A model generated the notes under the pieces. It saw nothing but the letters and a program-made list of their open reading frames with translations. It was not told the DNA's origin and did no database searches. From the NCBI RefSeq assembly GCF_025950525.1, contig NZ_JAPDGS010000002.1, positions 1-64,000 of the forward strand: a stretch of 64,000 bases of DNA, in the 5' to 3' direction. The stretch comes from Stagnihabitans lacustris. Lineage in GTDB: Bacteria; Pseudomonadota; Alphaproteobacteria; Rhodobacterales; Rhodobacteraceae. A program made the position numbers and the translations under genes. Shown in pieces: positions 25,430 through 34,312 of this stretch (its first letter is position 1; each line of letters begins with the position of its first letter).

Positions 25430-26923
25430 ATGCTTCCCCTGCTCAGTTACCTTTTGCCCGCCAAGGCGCTTGCCAGTCTTGCCCAAGGGCCCTGCGGCAA
25501 GCTGAGCCTGGTTGCGAGTCCGGGCCATCCGACCCCGGTCACGGTTTGGGACACATTCGACCAGGCCCTGCGCCGCTCGGGCCGGGCGCTGTGGGAGGAC
25601 TCTGGCCGGTTCACCCTGCTCTTGCCCGACGGGGCGATCCTGGCCCAAGCCGCCGACCGCAAGGGCAACTTTGCGGCCGATCTGGCGCCGGGTCCCGTCA
25701 AGGCGGCCTTGGCCGATCTCTCGGCGCTGCGTTGTCTTTTGCCCATGACGCGGGGCGAGATCACCGAGACGCGGCTTGCCCTGACCGACGACCTGCACAA
25801 GACCTGCGTTCGCGCCGAGCTGCGGCTTTTCAACACCGAAACCCGCGCGCTTTTGATCACCCTGCAGGGCCTGCGCGGATATGACAAGGCACTAGAGGCC
25901 TTGCGGGCGCAGGTCCTGACGCTGGGGGGGGAGGCGCCGCGGACCCTTTGCGCCCGGCTTGTGGGGGACACGCCCTATACGTCCAAACCCGAGGTCCGGA
26001 TCGAAGCCGCAGACAGTGCCTTCGATGCAGCCACGCGGATCATCGCCACTTATCTGCCCGTGGTGCGTGCCAACGAGCCCGGGATCCTCGCCGACCATGA
26101 TACGGAATTCCTGCACCAGTATCGCATCGGCCTGCGCAAAATCCGGCTGATCCTGGGGCTTTTCGAGGGCGTCTACCGCGCTGACCGCACCCAAGACCTG
26201 CGCGACCGCTTTGCAAAGCTGATGCGCGCCACCGGGCCGCTGCGCGACCTGGACGTGGCGATCCTGGACCGCGACCACGCCCATGCGATGCTGCCACCTT
26301 CGCTGCATCCCGGGCTGGAGGCGCTGTTCGCAGCACTTGCGACCGAGCGGCAAGAGGCCCTGCGCCAGATGGCCGCCCACCTGCAAGGCCGGGACTACGC
26401 TGCCGAAATCAAGACCCTGACGCGCCTGTTCGACAAGCCCCGCCACCTGGGCCCGGGAAAGCTGGCTGATGTCCTGGCCACAGATTTGGCGCTTCGGCTG
26501 ATCCTGGCCCGCCACCAGAAGATCTGCCAGGCCGCCGCCCGGATCACCCCCGAGACACCGGATGAAGACCTGCACCTGATCCGCCTGCACCTGAAGAAGC
26601 TGCGCTACCTGATCGAGTTCTTCGCCCCGCTGTTCGCGCCCGTGCCCTACAAGGTGGTGCGAAAGACGATCAAAGGCTTGCAGGACCTTTTGGGCCAGTT
26701 CAACGATGGAGTGGTCCAGCAGGTCAGCCTGCAAGAGGTCCTGTTGCGGCAAGCGGCCCCGCCCGTGGCCATGGCGCAAAGCGTCGGCGCCTTGATGGCT
26801 GTGCTGCATGGCTGCCACGGAACTGACCGCGCCGCAGCCATTGCCGCGCTTCAGGCCTTCACCGGACCCGATCTCTGCACGATCTTCCATTCCATGCTGC
26901 CAGGCCAAGGAGACCTGCCATGA
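25430..26923 (+). CDS. CHAD-domain protein with degenerate CYTH-like N-terminus
   Basis: 497 aa. Residues about 200-490 form a CHAD domain, an all-helical domain with conserved basic and His residues that binds polyphosphate. Visible blocks are FLHQYRIGLRKIRLIL (His about 228), GPLRDLDVAI (about 272) and LHLIRLHLKKLRYLIEFF (about 381). CHAD proteins are known to locate to polyphosphate granules (phosins). The N-terminal 190 residues resemble a decayed CYTH triphosphatase tunnel (WDTFDQALRRSGRALWEDSG) but lack the ExExK signature, so triphosphatase activity is unlikely. The gene overlaps the ParA gene by ATGA, strongly coupling the two products. No signal peptide. Confidence 0.85.
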   Translation: MLPLLSYLLPAKALASLAQGPCGKLSLVASPGHPTPVTVWDTFDQALRRSGRALWEDSGRFTLLLPDGAILAQAADRKGNFAADLAPGPVKAALADLSALRCLLPMTRGEITETRLALTDDLHKTCVRAELRLFNTETRALLITLQGLRGYDKALEALRAQVLTLGGEAPRTLCARLVGDTPYTSKPEVRIEAADSAFDAATRIIATYLPVVRANEPGILADHDTEFLHQYRIGLRKIRLILGLFEGVYRADRTQDLRDRFAKLMRATGPLRDLDVAILDRDHAHAMLPPSLHPGLEALFAALATERQEALRQMAAHLQGRDYAAEIKTLTRLFDKPRHLGPGKLADVLATDLALRLILARHQKICQAAARITPETPDEDLHLIRLHLKKLRYLIEFFAPLFAPVPYKVVRKTIKGLQDLLGQFNDGVVQQVSLQEVLLRQAAPPVAMAQSVGALMAVLHGCHGTDRAAAIAALQAFTGPDLCTIFHSMLPGQGDLP

Positions 26924-27675
26924 AGATCCTGGCCTGCTATTCCAACAAGGGCGGCGTCGGCAAAACCGCGACCTCGGTCAACCTGGCCCATGCCTTTGCC
27001 ACCATGGGCCTGCGGGTGCTTCTGTGCGACCTCGATCCGCAAGGTGCCTCGGGCTTTTACTTCCGCGTCAAACCGTCCAAAAAACTCACCGAGGCGCGGT
27101 TCTTCGAGGATGTCGCGCGGCTGACCGACGCCATCCGCGCCAGCGATTACGAGGGCCTGGACATTTTGCCCGCCAACATGGGGTTCCGCGACTTCGACGT
27201 CTTTCTGTCGCGGATGCGGGACAAACGCTCGCGGTTGAAAAAGGCCCTGACGGCGGTTCAGGGGGATTACGACCTGATCCTGCTGGATTGCCCGCCGAAT
27301 ATCTCGACCCTGTCCGAGAATGTCTTCCGGGCCGCCGATGCCATCGTCGTGCCGGTGATCCCCACGACCCTGTCAGAACGCACATTCGAACACCTGGTTG
27401 ACTTCTTTGACACCCATGACCTGCCCAAGTCGAAACTGCTGGGCGTCTTCAGCATGGTGCAGACCTCGAAGTCGCTGCATGGCGATACGATGAAAAGCCT
27501 GACTTCGGCGCATAAGAAGCGCTTCCTGCGGGCCTGGATCCCCTTTGCCTCGGACATCGAACGCATGGGCGTCCACCGGGCTCCGCTCTTGGCGACAGCG
27601 CCCAAGGGTGTGGCCTCCAAGGCCTATCGCGCGCTGGCCGCAGAGGTGCTGGAGCGGATGGGTCTGGCAAAATAG
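26920..27675 (+). CDS. ParA/MinD-family partition ATPase
   Basis: 251 aa, with the deviant Walker A K10-GGVGKT16, the A-prime motif D37-L-DPQG and Walker B LILLD123CPP. These define the ParA type that forms nucleoid-bound dimers and moves cargo by diffusion-ratchet. It has no N-terminal HTH, like small ParA/ParF or McdA proteins. The start overlaps the CHAD stop codon. There is no ParB gene or parS-like array nearby, and the linked partner is a polyphosphate-binding protein, so the cargo is probably a storage granule and not a replicon. A chromosomal orphan ParA with another cargo is the main alternative. Confidence 0.88.
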   Translation: MKILACYSNKGGVGKTATSVNLAHAFATMGLRVLLCDLDPQGASGFYFRVKPSKKLTEARFFEDVARLTDAIRASDYEGLDILPANMGFRDFDVFLSRMRDKRSRLKKALTAVQGDYDLILLDCPPNISTLSENVFRAADAIVVPVIPTTLSERTFEHLVDFFDTHDLPKSKLLGVFSMVQTSKSLHGDTMKSLTSAHKKRFLRAWIPFASDIERMGVHRAPLLATAPKGVASKAYRALAAEVLERMGLAK

Positions 27676-28066
27676 GTGTCAAAAATCGCCAGGTCTGTCG
27701 CAAGCTGTTGAGGTTTCGCGTGACGGATCAAAGGGGAATCCAGGCAACTGCAGTAATGGGCTATGCCATCTTCTGCTGATGGCTTTGCCTCCGTTGCAAT
27801 GTGACAGGGGGCAATCCCCATATCTGCCGATGGCGCCCCCCTGTCTGACCCGACCGTGAAGAATACAAAATGTACCCGTTGAAACGTCATGGCGACAACT
27901 GCACCCGGGCCCTCAGGGCACCATTTTCCGCCCTGCGACCTTGCTGAAGGGCGCATGGGCCTTTCTGCCGCATCGCGAACCGGGTGCGAGGGCCTGTTTG
28001 ACACGGGCCTTCCATTGGTGCGGCCTGCGATGTTCGGGACCGCTGAGGCGAGACGGGTTTGCAAAA
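27676..28066. other. intergenic region upstream of the phytase-like gene
   Basis: About 390 bp without a supported gene between the ParA stop and the PHO box. Open frames here on both strands lack ribosome-binding sites and family likeness. Composition is mildly AT-richer around 27850-27890 (GAAGAATACAAAATG), which could hold a promoter. Confidence 0.4.
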
Positions 28067-28106
28067 CTGTCACCCGCGCGACAAGCCCCTGTCACGGGTT
28101 ATGGCA
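28067..28106 (+). promoter_or_regulatory. PHO box (PhoB-binding site)
   Basis: CTGTCAC occurs at 28067-28073 and again at 28089-28095, exactly 22 bp (two 11-bp units) apart. Weaker units GCGACAA (28078) and TATGGCA (28100) sit in the same register. The 7+4 bp periodicity matches PHO boxes. It lies about 45-75 bp before the ATG of the phytase-family gene, so phosphate-starvation induction is likely. Confidence 0.6.
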
Positions 28107-28140
28107 AGGCTCCCCCGGTTCGCAGCCGAAAGGAACTCTC

Positions 28141-30291
28141 ATGTCGATCCGCAGCCTTTGCCTGACCACGGCGCTTGTCCTGACCACTGTCCCAGCCCAG
28201 GCCGAGATGGTGCTCAACCGCATCTCGACCTTTGCCACGCCCGACAACATGGCCGAGGGCGAGGACCGCGCACGCGCCACTTCGGCCGAGATCATCACGG
28301 CCTCGGAGGATGGCAATACGCTGATCTATTCGGACAGCCCGCTGGGCGCGCTTGGCCTGGTCGACATCACCGATCCCAAGGCTCCGAAGGCGCTTGGCAA
28401 TGTCGACATGGGGGGCGAGCCCACCACGGCCGTCGTCATCGGCACCATGGCTTTCGCGGGGGTCAATACGTCCGAGTCCAAGGCCAATCCCTCGGGCAAG
28501 CTGGTCACGCTGGACATCGCGGGCAAGAAGATCGTCGCGGAATGCGACCTGGGCGGCCAGCCGGATTCGGTCGCCAAGGCGCCCGATGGCAGCTTCCTCG
28601 CCGTGGCGATCGAAAACGAGCGCGACGAAGAGGTCAATGACGGCGACCTGCCGCAGATGCCCGCGGGCTATTTGGTCAAGCTGCCGGTCAAGGATGGCGC
28701 GGCCGATTGCGCCGCCATGGTCAAGATCGACGTGACCGGGCTTGCGGAAGTGGCGGGCGAAGACCCCGAGCCCGAATTCGTCTCGATCAACGAGGCGGGC
28801 GAAATCGCCATGACGATGCAAGAGAACAACCACATCGTCGTGGTGGCGGCGGACAACAGCGTCAGCGGCTTTTCGGCCGGCAAGGTGACGCTGGAGGGCA
28901 TCGACACCAAAAAGGACGGCCGCCTGGATTTCTCGGGCAAGATGGAAGACGTCGCGCGTGAGCCCGATGGTATCAAATGGATCGACGGCGACCATTTCGT
29001 GACCGCCAACGAGGGCGACTGGAAGGGCGGCTCGCGCAGCTTCACCATCTGGAAGAAGGATGGCACCGTCGTCTACGAATCCGGCGCCAGCCTGGAACGC
29101 GCCATGGCGGCGCTGGGGCATTACAACGACAAGCGCAACAAGAAGGGCGTCGAGCTGGAATCGGTGGCTGTGGGCAAATATGGCGACCGCACGCTTCTGT
29201 TCGTGGCGGCCGAGCGCGCCTCGCTGGTCGGCGTCTATGACCTGGCCGATCTGACCGCGCCCAAGCTTTTGCAAATCCTCCCCTCGGGCATCAGCCCCGA
29301 AGGCCTGGTGACGATCCCGGGACGCAACCTCTTGGCCACGGCCAACGAATATGACGCGCGCGCGGATGGCGGTCCGGCGGCCTCTGTCATGGTCTATGAA
29401 TGGGCCGAGGGCATGGCTGCCTATCCGACCATCCAGGCCGAGGGCGACATCGGCTTTGCCGCCCTATCGGCCCTGACTGCGGGCGATGCCCCCGGCATGC
29501 TCTTTGCGGCTTCCGACAGCATCCTGTCTGGCGCGCCTTCGATCTATACGGTCGATGCGACGGCGATGCCTGCCAAGATCACCGCGGCCCTGACCGTCAC
29601 GCGCGGCGGCAATCCGGCGCAGCTGATGGACATCGAAGGCCTGACCGGTGACGGCGAGGGCGGCTTCTGGCTGGCGACCGAAGGCCGCTCGGACCGCATG
29701 ATCCCGCATGGGCTGGTCCATGTCGATGCCGAGGGCGCCATCACCCAGGAAATCGGCCTGCCGCCAGAGCTTTTGGCCCATGAGATCCGCTTTGGCTTTG
29801 AGGGGATCGCCAAAGTGGGCAATGTCCTGTGGATGGCCGTGCAGCGGCCCTGGACCGATGACCCCAAGGACATGGTCAAGCTGGTGTCCTATGACCTTGA
29901 CACCGAGACCTGGGGCGCGGTGCATTACCCGCTGGAAGCGGCAGGCGAGGGCGCCTGGGTGGGTCTCTCGGAAATCACGATCCAGGGCGACTTTGCCTAT
30001 CTGATCGAGCGTGACAATCAGGTGGGACCCTCGGCAAAGACCAAGATCCTGACCCGCGTGGCCCTGGCCGATCTGAAGCCGGCCGAACTTGGCGGGACCT
30101 TGCCCGTGGTGAAAAAGGAAATCCTGCGCGACCTGATCCCCGACCTTGCCATGACCCATGGCTATACCCTGGACAAGGTCGAAGGGTTTACCATCGACGC
30201 GGCCGGGAATGGTTATGTCGTCACCGACAATGACGGTGTCGACAACTCCTCGGGCGAGACGCTGTTCTGGACGATCGGCGCCCTGCAGTGA
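28141..30291 (+). CDS. secreted esterase-like phytase-family beta-propeller protein
   Basis: 716 aa with a clear signal peptide (MSIRSLCLTTALVLTTVPAQA, cleaved near residue 21), so periplasmic or exported. The first about 400 residues are beta-propeller-like (LVDITDPKAPKALG; ISPEGLVTIPGRNLLATANEYD), resembling choice-of-anchor phosphatase-type proteins. The C-terminal half matches the 'esterase-like activity of phytase' domain (DIEGLTGDGEGGFWLATEGR, EGIAKVGNVLWMAVQRPW, EGFTIDAAGNGYVVTDNDG). A phosphoester hydrolase is suggested and supported by the PHO box upstream. AAAGGAACTCTC precedes the ATG. It is transcribed alone, ending in a strong terminator. Confidence 0.85.
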   Translation: MSIRSLCLTTALVLTTVPAQAEMVLNRISTFATPDNMAEGEDRARATSAEIITASEDGNTLIYSDSPLGALGLVDITDPKAPKALGNVDMGGEPTTAVVIGTMAFAGVNTSESKANPSGKLVTLDIAGKKIVAECDLGGQPDSVAKAPDGSFLAVAIENERDEEVNDGDLPQMPAGYLVKLPVKDGAADCAAMVKIDVTGLAEVAGEDPEPEFVSINEAGEIAMTMQENNHIVVVAADNSVSGFSAGKVTLEGIDTKKDGRLDFSGKMEDVAREPDGIKWIDGDHFVTANEGDWKGGSRSFTIWKKDGTVVYESGASLERAMAALGHYNDKRNKKGVELESVAVGKYGDRTLLFVAAERASLVGVYDLADLTAPKLLQILPSGISPEGLVTIPGRNLLATANEYDARADGGPAASVMVYEWAEGMAAYPTIQAEGDIGFAALSALTAGDAPGMLFAASDSILSGAPSIYTVDATAMPAKITAALTVTRGGNPAQLMDIEGLTGDGEGGFWLATEGRSDRMIPHGLVHVDAEGAITQEIGLPPELLAHEIRFGFEGIAKVGNVLWMAVQRPWTDDPKDMVKLVSYDLDTETWGAVHYPLEAAGEGAWVGLSEITIQGDFAYLIERDNQVGPSAKTKILTRVALADLKPAELGGTLPVVKKEILRDLIPDLAMTHGYTLDKVEGFTIDAAGNGYVVTDNDGVDNSSGETLFWTIGALQ

Positions 30292-30296
30292 ACCCA

Positions 30297-30336
30297 AAGG
30301 GCCCCCGGTGCGGTCTGGCCCGATCCGGGGGCCCTT
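30297..30336 (+). terminator. Rho-independent-like terminator
   Basis: A perfect 12-bp stem AAGGGCCCCCGG / CCGGGGGCCCTT with a 16-nt loop begins 5 bp after the phytase-like stop codon. Confidence 0.75.
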
Positions 30337-30913
30337 GCCTTGCCAAAGGTCTCGCTTTCTCGATGCGGGTCTTTTTCGCCGACCCTCTGATTTGTGGCCC
30401 AAGAACGGGTGCCGCAGCGGGACGTTCTTGTGAAAAAGCGGTCGCCTGATCTTGAAGCGGCAATCCGCCAGCGCGGACAAAGTCGGTTCTCCGCGCCGGA
30501 GGCAGGAAGGCTGGCCAACAGGCGCATGGCCCAGCTGGTCGCCCGATGGCCCTTGCCGAAGTCCGCCAAGACCCGCGGGCCCTGATCGAAGCCTTTGACG
30601 ACCCGATCCTTGCGCTGCTTGGCGGGACGGACACTCAAGGCGACATCCGACAGAACGCCACCTTGCAAGAGATCCCCAGCGACAAGATCGACATTCGCGC
30701 GGGTTTAGCGCCGCAGAAAGCCCAAGGACCTATAGTTCAGCCACATGCTTGTGTTCTGCTGGAGGTTTTCAGAGGTCTTCTGACTTTAAAGTGGGCTTGA
30801 CCGGAATGGTTCTCAGTTGCCGATCTAGTCGATATGCGGTTACTCTTCCGTAGCTTGCCGTTAAGGCTGCCGGAATTTCGCGCGGTGGGCTGTCATTGAG
30901 GACGCCAAGGCAC
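30337..30913. other. gene-poor segment with decayed coding signal
   Basis: No intact gene is supported. Two overlapping plus-strand frames (around 30394-30585 and 30546-30800) each look partly protein-like (KKRSPDLEAAIRQRGQSR; ALAEVRQDPRALIEAFDDP), as if one gene had been split by a frameshift near 30540, but no family is recognised. The stretch 30720-30890 is AT-richer and non-coding. Confidence 0.35.
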
Positions 30914-30980
30914 GGACAAGAAGGCCCTTTCCGAACGCGACATTTGCACGAAGTTCATCACGGCCTACCTCCCTCCTTGA
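30914..30980 (+). pseudogene. N-terminal stub of a type I restriction subunit (HsdR-like)
   Basis: The frame reads DKKALSERDICTKFITAYLPP then TGA. SERDICTKFIT is the characteristic opening of many HsdR-type DEAD helicase/nuclease subunits. Only this first 21-codon piece survives, and the usual start codon is not visible. It runs directly into the DUF4268 remnant. Confidence 0.6.
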
Positions 30981-30994
30981 AGGGCAAACCTGTG

Positions 30995-31667
30995 ATGACC
31001 GAAGTGGAATTTGGCCGCCTGCGTGACATCCCCTTGCGTTCCGCCTGGGTCAACGAAGCGCGCAGCGCCATCGACGGGGCGACGGTTCTGATCGAAAACC
31101 AGCTGGAGGTCAGCGACCACGGCCATCTCGGTCAAGTCATGACCTATCTGGCCGGGCTTCAGGCCAAGGTGATCATCTGGATTGCCCCTGCCTTTCGGGA
31201 CCAGCACCTTTCCGCGATCCGGTGGCTGAACCTGAACACCGCCGAAGGCTTCTCGTTCTTCGCCGTCCGTCTTCGGGTCGTGCAGATCGGCTCCAGTCCT
31301 CTTGCGCCGATCTTCGAGGTCGTGGAGAGGCCGAACACTTGGGAGCGGCAGGTCAAGCAAACCGCGACCAACGAGGGGTCTGCCTATTGCGACGTGAAGC
31401 AGGCCTTTTGGCGGGCACTTCTCGAACTTTAGCCTGGCATTGCAGACCTTGGCGTTATTCGAACAATTACATCACCGTGGGCTGATATCGCGGGCTGATA
31501 TCGCGATCTACCTGGCGCGAAACGAAAGCGGCATTTATCTGCGCGCCGGACGAAGCGAGGACCCAGAGGAGATTGCAGCCCTCCTGGAGCCGCATCGCGC
31601 CGTCCTTGAGGCAGAACTGGGGGCCAGCCTCGGTCCCTCCGGTCGCGGGGATTACTTTCTTTTGTAG
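30995..31667 (+). pseudogene. DUF4268-type nuclease-like protein, N-terminally truncated and frameshifted
   Basis: Frame one (ATG 30995 to TAG 31432) carries the nuclease-like core seen in DUF4268 proteins: GATVLIENQLEVSDHGHLGQ, VIIWIAPAFRDQH and VVERPNTWER. It ends at FWRALLEL. The C-terminal piece (SGIYLRAGRSEDPEEIAALL ... GRGDYFLL) continues in another frame from about 31440 to 31667, and the middle of the family is missing. The N-terminal part has also been replaced. It is a remnant, probably of a restriction/defence-type gene. Confidence 0.6.
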
Positions 31668-31989
31668 TCTATCCCAAAAGGTCATGAGGCAAACGAAGAC
31701 TGTGGTCAGATCATCGGTTGGATGAATGAGAGGGTCGAAAGATACCGCAAGGGCCTCCTTCCCATATTTTCTGGGCCTGCTGCATGACGGTTTAATCAGA
31801 GGCAGCGCCTGCCGTCTTGCGACGCAAACTGGTGACGCTGGAAACCATCGCGCAGATGGGCGAAGATGCCGTCATCAGCTTGCCCGCCGCGGCATCCTGA
31901 TCAAGCCGGCCCCCGCCGAGCCTCACGGTGACGATCAGCGCCAGCCACACCATTCCACGGGACAGCATCCCCGATACCGCCCGAAGGTC
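31668..31989. other. intergenic segment, no gene supported
   Basis: About 320 bp between the DUF4268 remnant and the end of the tetronate operon. One short plus-strand piece (about 31796-31888, LRRKLVTLETIAQMGEDAV then a stop after ISLPAAAS) looks like the end of a lost gene, but it has no start and no recognised family. Confidence 0.35.
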
Positions 31990-32910
31990 CTACTCGCCCT
32001 TGGCGACCACCTCTGCCAGGTTGACCCCGTTCAACGCGGCCACATGGTCGGACAGCATGGGGACATAATCTTCGGCATGGCCCAAGGCCTCGGCATGGGC
32101 GTAATAGTGGAGTGCGGCGCCAGACATGATGTTCATCACCCGCGCTTCGGCAGCCATCGCGTTCAGGTAACGCATGTCCTTGGCGGCATTGGCGATCGAG
32201 AACTTGTGGGCGTCGCGGTTGCGATCTACGGCATAGGCCATGAAGGTCTCGAAAAACCCGTTGCCCATGCGGCTGGGGCCTATGACTTCGCGGAAAGTCT
32301 GGGGGGAAATCCCGGTCTTGGCGCCCAAGGCCAGGGCCTCGGAATACAGCGCGGCATAGGACAGGCCCATGAAATTCATCAAGAGCTTCATCTTGTGGCC
32401 GCTGCCCACCGGGCCCACGCGGGTGATCTTGGCGGCCCAGGCAGCGATCACCGGGCGGACTTGGTCAAAGACCGCCTCGTCACAGCCCACCATGGCCGAA
32501 AGCTGCCCCGCCTCGGCCTGCACCGGCGTGCCGCCCAGGGGCGCATCGACGAAATGCCCCCCAACAGCCGCCAGTTCTGCCGCCAGAACCGAAGTCGACC
32601 CCGGATCGGCGGTCGAGGTCTCGATCACGATCAACCCCTTGCGGGCGCCGGCGAGGATGCCCTCGGGGCCGCGAAACACCGCCTCGATCTGCGGCGAGTT
32701 CGACAGGCAGATGTGGAGGATGTCACAGCGTTCGGCCATGTCGCGCGGGCTTGCGGCCTCGGACGCCCCCAGCGCCAGAAGGCTTTCCACCGGAGCCCGG
32801 TTGGCGCGCCCCCGCACCCAAAGCGGATAGCCCGCCGTTGCGAGGTTCTTGGCCATGCCGTGGCCCATGAAGCCAAGGCCGATGAAGCCCACCACAGGTT
32901 TGTCCGTCAT
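31990..32910 (-). CDS. 3-hydroxyisobutyrate/threonate dehydrogenase-type oxidoreductase
   Basis: A beta-hydroxyacid dehydrogenase of 306 aa. The N-terminal Rossmann motif is VGFIGLGFMGHGMAKNL, the substrate motif DAPLGGTPVQAEAG, and the catalytic Lys lies in GSGHKMKLLMN. ATG 32910 (MTDKPV) was chosen because it precedes the Rossmann strand directly. It is the last gene of the tetronate operon and overlaps otnI by 4 bp. A second member (ltnD) lies upstream in the same operon, so this one may act on another C4 or C3 acid such as tartronate semialdehyde/glycerate. Confidence 0.85.
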   Translation of the reverse strand: MTDKPVVGFIGLGFMGHGMAKNLATAGYPLWVRGRANRAPVESLLALGASEAASPRDMAERCDILHICLSNSPQIEAVFRGPEGILAGARKGLIVIETSTADPGSTSVLAAELAAVGGHFVDAPLGGTPVQAEAGQLSAMVGCDEAVFDQVRPVIAAWAAKITRVGPVGSGHKMKLLMNFMGLSYAALYSEALALGAKTGISPQTFREVIGPSRMGNGFFETFMAYAVDRNRDAHKFSIANAAKDMRYLNAMAAEARVMNIMSGAALHYYAHAEALGHAEDYVPMLSDHVAALNGVNLAEVVAKGE

Positions 32911-33668
32911 GTCCGATGTCCTTTTGCATGATGTTTGGCCAGCCACCCGAAGTCGGGGGCGTCGCCCGGAAGATATTCCGCGCCGATGGGCGCCTGCCAG
33001 CCCAGCTCCGCGATGCGGGCCAGCACGAAGTCGTAATCCAGCTCTCCGTGATCGGGCGCGCCGCGGTCCGGGACCGAAGCGATCTGGATATGGCCGATCA
33101 AGGGCAGCAGGCTTTCCAGCCGCCGCGTCACGTCGCCCTCGATGATCTGGATGTGATAGCAATCAAACATCAGCCGCAGGTTCGCAAGGCCGACCTCGCG
33201 GATGATGTCGGCGGCAAGGCCGGTGCTGTTCAGATAATAGCCCGGCGCGTTATGGGGGTTCAGCGGCTCGATCAGAAGGGTCAGGTCCGGCGCCGCGTTG
33301 CACGCATAAGTCAGGTTCGCCACAAAGGCCGCCCTTGCGCGCGGGCCGCTGGAATTGCCCGCCATGACATGCACGGCACCTGTGCCGGTGGCGCGGGCAT
33401 AGGCCAGCGCCTGGTCGATGGCGGCGCGGGCCTCTGCTTCGCGGCCGGGCAGGGCGGCAAGGCCGTTTTCACCGGGATTGCCCCGCAGCGTGTTCAGCCC
33501 CAACATCGACAAGCCGGTCTCCTGCAGGGCTTTTAGGGTCGCGGCGGCGGGCGTGTCATAGGGCCAGTGACATTCCACCGCGTCAAAGCCTGCCGCATGG
33601 GCGGCGCGGATCGCATCGGGCAGCGGGCGGTCAGCCCAAAGGAACCCAAGGTTGGCCGAGAACTTCAT
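32907..33668 (-). CDS. otnI: 2-oxo-tetronate isomerase (hydroxypyruvate isomerase family)
   Basis: A TIM-barrel sugar isomerase of 253 aa beginning MKFSANLGFLW, the family's typical start. Metal/catalytic acids are visible in LLIEPLNPHN and in GAEYLPG near the end, with FDCYHIQ between. In tetronate pathways it converts 2-oxo-tetronate to 3-oxo-tetronate. Neighbours otnC (4-bp overlap upstream) and otnK support the assignment. An ATG nine bases earlier (33677) is less likely. Confidence 0.85.
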   Translation of the reverse strand: MKFSANLGFLWADRPLPDAIRAAHAAGFDAVECHWPYDTPAAATLKALQETGLSMLGLNTLRGNPGENGLAALPGREAEARAAIDQALAYARATGTGAVHVMAGNSSGPRARAAFVANLTYACNAAPDLTLLIEPLNPHNAPGYYLNSTGLAADIIREVGLANLRLMFDCYHIQIIEGDVTRRLESLLPLIGHIQIASVPDRGAPDHGELDYDFVLARIAELGWQAPIGAEYLPGDAPDFGWLAKHHAKGHRT

Positions 33669-34312
33669 GCCTCCCACTCCACGTCAAAGGTCGTGACCAG
33701 ATCGGCCACCTGTTCCGGGCTCAGTCCCCGCGGAGACAGGCCCCGGGTCAGCAGGGCAAGCCGGGCGCTGGCCTCCAGCTCTTCAATCGCATTGCAGGCG
33801 GCCTGGATGTCGCGGCCCGCCACGACGGGGCCGTGATTGGCCAGCATCACCGCCGAGCGTTTGCCCGTCAGCCCGCGCACCGCCTCACCCATCCCCGGAT
33901 CGCCCGGGCGGAAATAGGGGAGCAATTTCACCCGCCCCAAGAGCATGATCGGATAGGGGGTCAGGGGCGGCAGGAAATCTTCGGCGTCGACCTCGGGCAG
34001 CATAGACAGCGCGACCGCGTGGCAGCAATGCAGGTGGACGACCGCGCCACAGCGCCGCGTGTCGTAAAAGGCCGCGTGCAGGGGCATTTCCTTGGTCGGC
34101 TTGTCGCCCCCGATCTGCACCCCATTGGCGTCGAAATGCGCCAGCCGGGCCGGGTCCAACCGGCCAAAGCTGGTGCCGGTGGGCGTCACCAAAAGCCCAC
34201 CCTCCGCCGTCCGGGCCGAGATATTGCCGGTCGATCCCGCCGTCAGTCCCCGGTCAAACATCGACTTGGCCAGAAGGCAGATTTCTTCGCGCAGCGCATT
34301 GTCTGGGGTCAT
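33665..34312 (-). CDS. otnC: 3-oxo-tetronate 4-phosphate decarboxylase (class II aldolase family)
   Basis: A class II aldolase/adducin-fold enzyme, 215 aa. Family marks are GLTAGSTGNISAR (phosphate-binding glycine/asparagine loop), VTPTGTSFG, the Zn ligands in VVHLHCCHAVA (HLH), and ANHGPVVAGRD. It decarboxylates 3-oxo-tetronate 4-phosphate to dihydroxyacetone phosphate. The start at 34312 overlaps the otnK stop by 4 bp. Confidence 0.87.
   Translation of the reverse strand: MTPDNALREEICLLAKSMFDRGLTAGSTGNISARTAEGGLLVTPTGTSFGRLDPARLAHFDANGVQIGGDKPTKEMPLHAAFYDTRRCGAVVHLHCCHAVALSMLPEVDAEDFLPPLTPYPIMLLGRVKLLPYFRPGDPGMGEAVRGLTGKRSAVMLANHGPVVAGRDIQAACNAIEELEASARLALLTRGLSPRGLSPEQVADLVTTFDVEWEA

Noticed and set aside
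25430..26000. Active CYTH triphosphatase domain in the CHAD protein
   Set aside because: The N-terminal ExExK motif needed for the metal-triphosphate site is absent.
26920..27675. ParA as part of a plasmid replication/partition block
   Set aside because: No ParB, replication initiator or parS-like repeats nearby, and the gene is coupled to a CHAD gene in a metabolic region.
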